Positions 11,788 to 21,803 of a stretch of 64,000 bases of DNA are shown one piece after another. The position numbers and the translations under genes are program-made. This stretch comes from Ziziphus jujuba. Its lineage: Eukaryota > Streptophyta > Magnoliopsida > Rosales > Rhamnaceae. The number at the start of each line of letters is the position of its first letter. Within the stretch, counting starts at the first letter, position 1. Under the pieces are notes generated by a model, which was not told the origin of the DNA, searched no databases, and worked only from the letters and a program-made list of their open reading frames with translations. The stretch covers positions 19,737,001 to 19,801,000 of the forward strand of contig NC_083387.1 in NCBI RefSeq assembly GCF_031755915.1, in the 5' to 3' direction.

Positions 11788-12328
11788 TGTTAGATATTTT
11801 GTGTGAACTAGCTATAATCATATTTTGTGTGAACTAACATAATCAGTTACTCACTTATAAGGATTATTTATGCTAGTAATTGAATTGGCTTATTTACTGA
11901 TTTGTGCAGCAAGGCCTTTAAGCAACATTCTCTATAATACTTCAATTGGTCCATTGGACCGAAGAATTAGTTCTTTTTGGAAGTCTATTTAACTTATATA
12001 GTTTTTTTTTATTATTAATTATTATTTTGTGAGTGTTAAAATAATGGATAAGCTATGTAACTTGCACATGACTTCAATCTTTAAAAGGCCGAAGGATTAT
12101 TGGTAGTGCAAGTTTATGGTAATACATTACATTATTTTCTATTAGGGTTTGTGACCAATTTTACAGTCTTTTTGGAAAACCTGAAAGAGAAAGAGGGTTA
12201 AAGAGCAATGTGTTCCTTAGGCATTGCTTTCTCAATTATTGGTTTTCTATTTTGTATGATCACAAATAAAGATTTCAATAGCTGCTTTCGAACGTTAGTG
12301 GTCATAATCAATTTAATTATTTGATACA
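11788..12328 (+). repeat. 3' LTR of copia element C1
   Basis: A polypurine tract AATAGGAGAA (11778-11787) precedes TGTTAGATATTTTGTGTG, a typical copia LTR start; the proposed end is ATTTGATACA at 12328. A diverged, truncated relative lies at 62488-62700, which supports the left boundary. The right boundary is inferred from the TG...CA rule and is less certain. Confidence 0.72.
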
Positions 12329-12994
12329 ATGAACATATTATGTGTATGTTCTTTGGGTGTTTATAATGCTTGATTACTCTGTTTGAATATTATTAGCACT
12401 AATAGCAAATTATCTATTTATGTCTCAAGCGCTATAACAAGTTTTAAACACACATCGAAAAGTAGATGGAAGACATCCAATTTAAGGCCTATTATGAAAT
12501 CGATTATTCATAGAATCTCTATTCACTTTTTTGTACAAATATTGCCACTATTACTGGTGAATGATTTGATTGAATTTTTTTTTACACATTACTTTTATAT
12601 ACTATTTTAAAACAATATTAGTATATATTGTTAATCATTTACCTTTTAAATATTTGTATTTCTGATTTATATTGGTTAAATCATTTACCGCAAAACAATA
12701 TGGCCATTGCTTTCGCTTTGTTTTTTCAATTCTGTTAAACTTATCTTGTTCTTCCCTTTGCATAAGTTTCACGAGAATTGATTTATTAACCAAGCAAATT
12801 AGTGATTATGGTTGGGATAGACATCTAATGTAGCAAAATTATATATATATATATATATAGTTTTGTTCTTCTGGTGGATAAAGCTCTTGTATCTTGATGT
12901 GTCAACCTCCCACAACACATTGCCATTTGTATTAAATATGTACGTTTTTATTATATTATTTTATGTATATGATTTATTGGTTGATCAGTTGATT

Positions 12995-13031
<37 letters not shown>

Positions 13032-13035
13032 TTTT
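12329..13035. other. AT-rich intergenic, no gene seen
   Basis: There is no supported coding sequence. Two TA microsatellites are present at about 12841-12859 and 12999-13026, the second almost abutting the next element. Confidence 0.6.
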
Positions 13036-14246
13036 GGGTTAATTGCACTTTGCTACCCAGAAGTTTCAAGATTCCAAGAATTGCATCATGAAGTTTGGAA
13101 TTATTCGAATTGAAGCTTGAAGTTTCAAATTTGTTCCAAAATGGTTCAATTAGCTAACATGATTAATTTTACCATTAGATAATACATGCTGATATTATAA
13201 TCCATTTTTCAACAAAAATATATAAAAAATATATATTTTAAAAATATATTTTTTTATTTTCCCATTTTATACTTATAAGTTTTTATTTAAAAACTTTATC
13301 CATTCGTATTTTATTTAAATTAAAATTCCAAAAAAGAAAATATTTTTGGACTAAAAATTAGACAAAAAATAAAAATAAAAATTGAAATTTTTGGTCTAAT
13401 AAAAATATTTTTATTCGACAACAATTGAAATAAAATAATTTTATTAGACCAAAAATTAATAATAAGTTTTAGTGCCCAAACAAAAAACAATTAGATAAAA
13501 ATAAAATAAAATTGGAATTTCAGTGTAATAAAAATATTTTTATTAATACGAAAATTAAATAAAATAATTTGATTAGACCAAAAATTAATAATAATTTATA
13601 TGCTAGACAAAAAATAAAAATAAAAATTAATTTTAATTTTTATGATTTTTATATTTATTCTAATAAAAAATAAATATATTATTATTGATTTTATTTTTAT
13701 TATATTATTTTTATTTGGTCTAATAATTTATTTTATTATTTTAGATCCTTATCTTTTTAAGAAAAATTGGTTGATTTTATTTTTAATCCTTTTATAGTTG
13801 TTCATTCTTTATAGAATTGAGTGAACGTGTAAACATATCTACCATCCTTTTCTTCTTAAACCAAAATAACAAAATCATAAAAATTATAATTTATTTTTAC
13901 TTTTATTTTTAGTTGAATCTTAGGTCCAAAAATATTTAATTTCTATGGAATTTTAATTTAAATAAAATAGGAATAGATACTATTTTCAAAATAAATATAA
14001 AAAAAACCATAAATATAAAATGGAAAGATAAGAAATTTATTTTTTTCAACAAAATATTTTTTGTTGTTGAAAAACAAATTTTGACAGAAGTAAGCTAACA
14101 TCATCTAACAACAAAATTAACATTATTAGCCAATTAGATTGGTTTGTAACAAATTTAAAATTTTAAAATACAATTCGTGCAATTACAAAGTTTGGGATTT
14201 AATGCGTGCAACCCTAAATTTCAAAGTACTTATGTGCAATTAACCC
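13036..14246. mobile_element. Non-autonomous DNA element with long, imperfect terminal inverted repeats
   Basis: The left end GGGTTAATTGCACTTTG and the reverse complement of the right end (GGGTTAATTGCACATAA) agree, and similarity continues imperfectly inward for more than 100 bp: AAGTTT...GAATTGCA motifs, AAATTTGTT, and TTAATTTT next to a TTAGAT near the ends of both arms. The interior is extremely AT-rich with repeated tracts of AAAAATTAG type and encodes nothing. This organisation fits a foldback or MULE-type non-autonomous transposon. I do not see a clean target-site duplication, so the superfamily is unassigned. Confidence 0.68.
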
Positions 14247-14369
14247 TAATTCTTTTTTTTTTCTTTTTTTAAACAAGAATAATACTTTTAAATTTCCCCA
14301 AAAAAATAAATAAATAAACCAATACTCTGATTAAGAAAGTAGAGTCAGATACATCAGCTAGCACATGGA

Positions 14370-14628
14370 TTATATATATATATAAAACCATATTGGGCAA
14401 TAGCATGAAAGAGCAATTTGTGCTTGTTTGAAGTCCACGTATAATGTAGCCATACCATACAGAATTTGCTGACTTAGATTTCCTTCCCAAACCATGTAAA
14501 ATAGCATTTCATCGAGACCAAATCTCCCAAGAAATAAGAGCATAGGGTTCCAACTCAGCATTGTCAAAAGTTGTAGCTACCAACATGCATATATATATAT
14601 ATATATATATGTGTGTGTTTGTGTGTGT

Positions 14629-14689
<61 letters not shown>

Positions 14690-14960
14690 TGTATCAAATG
14701 AATGAACCAAATAAGGCTTTGCAGAAAATTATTAATTTCGTTAGATCCCCAAAATACCGACATGCACATTGTCTTCTACGTTAAACTTGCAACGTCCACA
14801 CTGTCCAACCTTAGCAATTTTCCTTTTAAAAAGATCCAACAAGCAAGTATATAAATTATGTGAAGCCCTTCAAATAAACAGTTTTAACCTTGTTGGCCAG
14901 GGTGCTTCCTCCATCCAAGACTCAAACCTCGGAGTACGGTGGTTAGTTTTCACTATCTAA
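14370..14960 (-). mobile_element. LINE (non-LTR retrotransposon) relic
   Basis: On the minus strand, about 14575-14400 reads TTFDNAELEPYALISWEIWS, a stop, then NAILHGLGRKSKSANSVW. This is the linker found between the zinc-binding and RNase H regions of plant L1-type LINEs and related reverse-transcriptase-like proteins. Upstream, about 14900-14770 reads a zinc-binding-like piece ending QCGRCKFNVEDNVH. A large GT/AC microsatellite splits the two. It is a fragment only, with stops. Confidence 0.55.
14589..14686. repeat. (TA)n-(GT)n compound microsatellite
   Basis: A TA run of about 22 bases is followed by about 75 bases of nearly pure GT dinucleotides. It produces a spurious poly-His/Thr reading frame on the minus strand. 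Confidence 0.95.
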
Positions 14961-15166
14961 ATTTCTATTCCAGATGCTCTCGTCTGCAATAGAAACTTAA
15001 ATACGGGTTAGCCTTGCTTAGTATATGAGCAGCACAGTGGCATGCTAGTTTTCACTATCTACATTTCTGCTATGGATGCCCTTATATCAGTTAGAGTTGA
15101 ACACATGTATTTCTACCAGAACAGGGGATACTTGTTTACAAATAAGAAAAAATATTACCCCCAACC

Positions 15167-15197
<31 letters not shown>

Positions 15198-15344
15198 GAA
15201 GGAAGAAGAAAATTAATTTTATTTATTAATTTCAAACACTATTGTATATTAATAAAACCATATAAAAAAATGAACTTATTTACAACTTTTGATATATTAA
15301 TTTTTGTTATTATAGCTTCTTTTTTTTTTAATAAAGAACACTGA

Positions 15345-18300
15345 TAAATGTTCATCCGTAGAATCTATATATTAAATGGCAATATAAATAATTATCATTA
15401 AATGGTTTATTTTTAAAATTTTAAAATAAAAAAAATTAAATTAAATATGCGAATTAAAATAAAATTTATCACATTATATCATCATCACTAACAATGACAA
15501 ATAATAAAATTTTAATTTATAAATGTGTTGATGGCAAATAATTATTAAAAAGTAAAAGAATTAAAAGAATGTTGAATTTGGGGTAGGAAGAACGTACTGC
15601 ACTGGTTATAATTCATTAGAAAGCAAAAGGAATGTAAATAGTTGTTGATTTTTAAGTGTATTTTGATAAAGTCTAGCATAGTTGATGAAAGTTTTGTAGA
15701 AGCCTCTTCACCAAATCATTTCCCAAAATTTTGATTATATATTTATTTTACGCTACAATGGAAAAGCACTATAAAGCGGTCGAGTCTGTGGAGCCCGCAC
15801 AATCTGGTACATTGCTCGATTGTATCTGCTCACGCGCATAGGATGGTCCGCTCGGCCAGCACCTCACAGTATTAACAACGAGTGAAGATTTTTATAATTG
15901 TTTCAATTAATTGTATTTTGATATTTTTTTTTTTTAATTTTATAAATTAAACTTTTAAGTTTACAAAGTGGCAATTTAAATGATTTATTATTCATTTTGT
16001 TATAAATTGATTCAATTTTTAATCTAACAAAGCGATGAATGATAATTATGTTCATGGATTTCATGCCATCTCATTGCTCAATCCAAATATCAAAAAATCT
16101 CTCATCACTTTAACTTCGCTCATGTTAACAAAGCTATTATCTATTTGATTGTCAAATTGAAAATTGAACAAATGTGAAAAAAATTTTAAATTTGAAAATC
16201 TATATTACTATTTTTATAAATTAAAAACTTAAATTGTAAAATTATGAAAATAAAAAACATTAACTTGCAATTAACCTTGTAATTTTTAAAATTTTAACTA
16301 GCATCGATTTTCTTCTTTCATAATTAAATTCCATATTTCAAGAATCAATAAATCTCAAATAAATTTAAAGACGTTGAAGACTAAACGATTCTTAATTTGA
16401 AACCTTGCATAATTTTTTTTTTTTTTTTTTTTGGTTGGTTTAAGCATGGTTATATGATCATCATCATCATATTTCAAATAAAAAAAAAAATCATCATCAT
16501 CATCTTCATCATTTATTTTTAATGATAACGGATTGTTGTAACTTGGAAGGGGCCGAAAAATAGGATTTTGCCGCATAAAAAGCATATTACCCACATCTTA
16601 AATGGTTTTGATAAAAGTGTATGGCACGCCTAATGAACGAATTAAAAGATGGCCAAACACATAAAATTAAGAAAACCCACTAACCCGAAAATAACAATTA
16701 AAAAATTAAAACAATATTTAATATCTCAAAAATGATTGGTCGGGCATGTCACGCTTTCTATCTTTTATTGAAATTGATTTAACCCGCCTCCCAAAAAAAT
16801 AGACTAATGTCTTTTCACAACCAAAAAATAAACACTAGACTAATGAGTAATAAATTATAACCAAATTCCCAGTAGCTCATTCCCTCTATTTTAAAAACAC
16901 TATTTAAAACAAATTTTTTTATTTTGATTTTTTTGATATAAAAAATTCATTGACATCTCCAAATATAAAAAATCAAAAAAAAAAAAATTTATTTTAAAAT
17001 TATATAAATTTAATTAAATATAGTACATGTTCCTACACCACTATTATAATATGAAACATGTAACCATTATACTATTTAAGAGACACTAACTATTATAATA
17101 TTTAAAATGATAAATATTTACAAAGAAAAAAAAATAAAAACGATAAATAGAAAATTTTGTTGAAGGACATTTTTAAATTTTACTAATTATCTAAAAAAAT
17201 GCTTTTTATTATGTAAAATGTGCTACTTTAAAAGAATCCCTTGGGAAAAGTCTGCTTGTCATGCTAAATATTTTTAGCCACATTAAAATGGCATTATCCT
17301 ATCATGGAAAATCCAGTGGCTAAAAAGTCTTATCCACAATTACTTTTAGCCCCAAATAATTGTTGTTGCCAAAGCTCATGACAATTGCTCATAACCCTCT
17401 ATATTTGGCAGAACTTTTGTTAGCCGCAATGAATAATTGTAGCAAATCAAACTCTTACATGTTCTTTTCTTCTTTCTTTGCTCAAGATGCCTAAAACCAG
17501 TAACACTACCTCCTACGTGCGATGAATTTTCATGCAGAAGTAATTTACTATCTAAATGCATATTCGCTGAACCACATATAAGTAAAAGAGCCAAACACAA
17601 AGTTTAGTGCACTGAAAAACAACCTGGGCCACATGTTCTATACCTTCACATTCCAACAAAGAAAAGAGAATATTTCACGAGTCCAGAAAAAGGGGATCCT
17701 TCATTTGGTGTCTCAAATCCCAAAGGACAACTCACCACATAGAAATACAGCTCATGGAGTATATATAGATATTAAAAAGTTCTTAAATTTTACATGAACA
17801 TAATTGATGATCAAGAAGGTAAGAACAAACAGATTTAGATACGTTTATGCCAAATTGAATATCCAAATGAGGCTGGGAACAAAGCTCAAATATGATTTAA
17901 ATCGCACACTCTAAATGAAGTTAATACATTTATACGAAAAAAGAATGAAACAGGGGAAATAGGGAAAAACAACAATAAGAAATAGGGGAAATAAATCGAA
18001 AACTGCACTCAAACAGATGTTCATTAACAAAGCATCAAACTAAAATTAACAAGTTAAAATACTTATAATACTAGTCCAAGTTCTCCAAATTAAACTCAAG
18101 TGGTTAGTTCTCTGAATTACACTCGTGATGATGACACATTAAGTCTTTGAATATACCAGTGCCAATTGGAAACTAGTACATGATATGTCTGATTATTCCA
18201 TATTAGGTCCTGTTGGTAAAATGGTGCACAGATACATTACTCTCTCATATATTGATCAAAATGCAACAATGGTACCATATTCAAAGGAAAAAATGAGATC

Positions 18301-18503
18301 AAAAATAATTTTTTTAGTATTTTGAACTGCAATTACCGTCTAATAAATAGAAACAAGAAATGACAGTCAAGACAAACAATTACAAATAAACTCTAAAACT
18401 ACAAACTGGGAATTAATCAGTAAACACTTCAAATTAATTGTTTATGATGATCTGATGAAATGGGAATGGGTACAAAGCTTTTTGGGTGGAATTGAAAGTA
18501 TAC
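15345..18503. other. AT-rich intergenic DNA, no supported gene
   Basis: There are poly-A/T runs, short ATC repeats (about 16458-16512) and one anomalous GC-rich patch at 15775-15880. No reading frame resembles a known protein. The 3' continuation of the oxidoreductase fragment might be expected in 17600-18500, but I could not recognise further exons there. Confidence 0.5.
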
Positions 18504-19817
18504 CTCTGAACCAATATGAATTGCACCCATATGCTGAGGACCTGTATCAGGATGACTTGACTTGCAACTTTCGAACTGGGGCAATTTATCAACTGCCACA
18601 TTTATTCTTGTAGTTCCCTGTTTTGGTGAATTCCAACCACATACATAGGTTAGTAAAAAATCTCAAATCAATTATTATTAAAGTGATAGAGTTGGTCTTT
18701 TTCCTGTTGTGTCATTTGTTAATATTTTAAGGATAAAAACTCATGATGCAACCGTACTCTATATACTATAAATTATGTCTTTACTTGATTTAAAAAAGCA
18801 CTTTAAAATAAAAATCTATTAAAAATTGCTTCTAGATTCTAAAAGCAGTTTAAGATGGTATGAAATATTTATGAAGGGGGCCTACAGAGCTGTCTGTAGT
18901 CAGAATATTCAATAGTGTGGTGCAAATTGCCAAGAAGAACATTACTGCTGTTTCACACAAAGAAAAGCTGTAATTTACTTTAAAATCCACATAAATGCTT
19001 TTCCCCACAGTTCACAACAAATACCATATTAACACCAAAAGAACAGGTAACATTTTACCTTCAAAGTTTTATAAGGGGTTGCTGTGATAAGACAACTGAA
19101 GAGCGCACTCGCATTCCATCAGCCAGCAATACTGAACAATATCTGTTCAGTTTGATCAAAGATTCTACACTGCACTTTCTAAAGGGAACCATGAATAACT
19201 AACTAACCACGTTATCTCTGCCTGAGTCTTCAACCAATAATTTTTCAAGCTAAAACAGAAGATCCAAATACCAATTTTTAATAATACTACAGTAAAGTCC
19301 AAACAGATGAACAATATCAAAGAGCCAATCAAGTAAAGTGCAAACAGTTTGAGTATTGAAAGACAAAATATCCTAGCTCTTTCACACTGAACCATGGATA
19401 ACGAATTAGTCTAGACAATATGGTTCGATTCACGATTCGCATAAGCTAGACACCAAGGTGCTCACAAACACACAAATCACAGTACACAGTACAAATTTTA
19501 CAAACAAAAGTTACCAGTTAATTTGAGGGTACGGTAAATAGAAACAGGAAATAGCATGATTAGCATTTTGATTTCTCCATTGGACTTAAACTAGCAGAGG
19601 TAGAAAAAATTATAATTCACTTACACAATCAAATGGGATATCATGATGTAAACTTGTTTCAACAATTAACTTTTGTCAATACTATAGGATCACAGATGAA
19701 CAAGTAAAACTTGATTCCCGAAAAACATACCTCTGCGCTTGTTGTGATGCGATCCCAGCTTCCATAGCAGCATTACCAATAGCCATGGAAACTGACCCTA
19801 TCCCACCTTCAACATAC
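18504..19817 (-). pseudogene. PYROXD2-like FAD-dependent oxidoreductase, three-exon fragment
   Basis: Three minus-strand exons with GT...AG borders encode consecutive pieces of the plant homologue of PYROXD2 (phytoene-dehydrogenase-like FAD oxidoreductase). Exon 19817-19731 reads YVEGGIGSVSMAIGNAAMEA. Exon 19131-19059 reads LLADGMRVRSSVVLS, then a one-base shift into ATPYKTLK. Exon 18617-18504 reads GTTRINVAVDKLPQFESC ... GPQHMGAIHIGSE. Order and spacing match the family, but the N-terminal Rossmann GxGxxG part and the C-terminus were not found and the middle exon is frameshifted, so this is a broken internal fragment. Family identity rests on remembered motifs; no search was run. Confidence 0.6.
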
Positions 19818-20225
19818 CTGAAAAACATAATGGTGGCTAAGAGAGAGAAGTGGGAAAAACCACATTTATTTCTAGGAACCACACAAATTTAGGAACAAAT
19901 TATATTGTTCCAAAAAATGAGATCCATTTTTTTTTTTTTTTTGGTTGTATTTTGACAGCAAGTTGGATTTTCAGGCAAGTTCTTTCCATTAGCACCATAT
20001 ATTATACCGGCTGATAGTGTAGTAGCTCTTGTGGAGTTTCATATTCAGTGATTGTCATTCTCCAGAACATGCTAATGCCCAATAATACCCGCCCAAATTT
20101 AACTTCACACAGATAGTCAAAAAAAGCTTCTATTCAATGTCGAAAAATGAATGCTTAAATACTTTCCAAATGAACTCAGCTACATAGCAAATTAGTAAGA
20201 ACACTCACAACCACCAGCAAGATTC

Positions 20226-20257
<32 letters not shown>

Positions 20258-21803
20258 AAAGCTAGACATGCTGAACAAATTTTCCACAAAAAGTAATGAA
20301 AGACAAAATACGAGTATTAGAAATAGTATATATTCAGATCAAAGGCAAAATAAGCGATGAAGATGGATATGAACTAAATCTACAGCTTCTAAATTACAAA
20401 AATGGATATGAACTAACAACTAAATTTCCATCAAATGTCTATCAAAACTAAATTAATAACCATCAAAACAGAAATTAAAAGTTCATTTCAGATTGAAAAT
20501 AAATGTCGAAATCAAACTTAGATTCAATTGAAGAAGAATTAGAAATCAAATTGAATAAGAAAATAGCATTCTAACCTAGACTTTTCAAACAACCAAATCC
20601 ATTTGTTGTCTCAATTATCTACCAGCTTTGCTCAATCCGAGGATTTAAAATGCAATTTCAATGGGTTTTTATTTTATTTCTATATTTGTAATGAACTTAT
20701 GCTTATTGGATAGGGAGATTAAAGCAGAAATTGCTGGGTCCAATGAGCCAGAGGAGAGATCCTCTAGGATATTCCAATGGCAGCATGTCTGGACAATCTT
20801 AAAAAAATTCCCCAGCACCAAAATGCTTTTACTAAGAAAGATCTAAAGAGATATTTTTTAAAATCATGTCTTTCAACCAAAATCAAACAAAGAGAATAAC
20901 ATCAGAAAAATAGCAAAATGATATTTCATCCAAATCGATCTAATCCACAAAAACACATGCTTCTTTTTCTAAGTGAACAAAACAAAATAACTTCAAAACA
21001 AGGAAGTCCTACAAACATGCACCAGGACATGTGCCACTTTTGAACCAAAATTTTGAGCTACTGGAGAAGATTTTAGCCCAAAATAGGAGAATCTTACTGG
21101 ATCTTAAGTGCAATGACATATTACCATACATGTCCAACCTCCAAAAGATGAAACGGATAGATATAGTAGTCTATGGTGGAACTAGAAAGAACAAACCAAG
21201 CAACATCTAAGCATTCAAAACTCCACAGTTGATAGGGATGGTGAAAGTTAATCCCTGAACATCATTAAATGTATTACTAAAATCATTTAGTTTATCTATC
21301 TGATTACTTTAGCTCTAATCAGAACTAAAAAAAGGTACAAAATTCTACAAATAGATTTGAAAGAAATACAATATCATAACAGTCAGATAAAACCTAGAAA
21401 TTTAGCTTGGTAAGCACTAGATAGAATGAAAAATTAACCAACTCATGGTGGCCTATTAAGAGAGATTCAAGCAAAAAAGGTGCTCTTCGAAAAAGTATAT
21501 ACATACAGCCTTCATCTTCTAAAGCCTTGAAATAAATCCCCATCCAGAATGAACCACTGCACATGAACCTTCTAACTCTGAGATGCCAAAACTTTCCAGA
21601 ACCACATTGGTCCAACATTAAACAATCTTCGAGTTGCAGAAAACATAATGTTGGGATTAAAGAATGTTCTGACCCCAAGTCCGAGTGAAATTGCAGTCCC
21701 AGCATCATCATGAAGACATGGATGGTAGAAGTTATGAATCACTTCAGACAATATAAAACCAAGTCGAAAAATTGTGTTTGCTTCACTTCAAATAATACAA
21801 ATC
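19818..21803. other. Intergenic and 3' flank of the DnaJ gene
   Basis: No supported gene is present. The part nearest 21800 probably includes the 3' UTR of the minus-strand DnaJ gene. A TA microsatellite lies at about 20227-20251. The 105-codon minus-strand frame at 21394-21711 has no recognisable domain and is most likely untranslated. Confidence 0.45.

Larger units (their letters stand above)
7962..12328 (+). mobile_element. Ty1/copia retrotransposon C1, heavily decayed, 5' end missing
   Basis: Copia order (Gag, integrase, RT, RNase H) is readable in broken frames. Gag remains at about 7990-8210 (NWKPSNKCYMMMMESYMDES). Integrase lies at about 8780-9240 (ELIHTDICGH, RSDKGGEFYS, NGIAEKKHCTMLD, YLWGESLRIAAYILN). 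RT lies at about 9750-10600 (GCQWIFKIKRES, DARTTFLNGDLYENMYMIQP, LYVDDIILVT). RNase H lies at about 10860-11240 (SWQSAKQTITACSTFKTEY, NPLTKGFPTDIFKEHL). The 3' LTR closes the element at 12328. No 5' LTR or PBS is present: the copia sequence starts directly at the gypsy LTR. Every domain contains stops. Confidence 0.85.

Noticed and set aside
14509..14769. Minus-strand frame with a long Thr-His run
   Set aside because: The run is translation of the GT microsatellite. Only the last part carries a LINE-like peptide.
15042..15344. 100-codon plus-strand frame
   Set aside because: It consists of a poly-Lys run from a poly-A tract and AT-rich sequence, with no family resemblance.
21394..21711. 105-codon minus-strand frame next to the DnaJ gene
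   Set aside because: It starts downstream of the DnaJ stop on the same strand, has no domain, and is most simply 3' UTR sequence.
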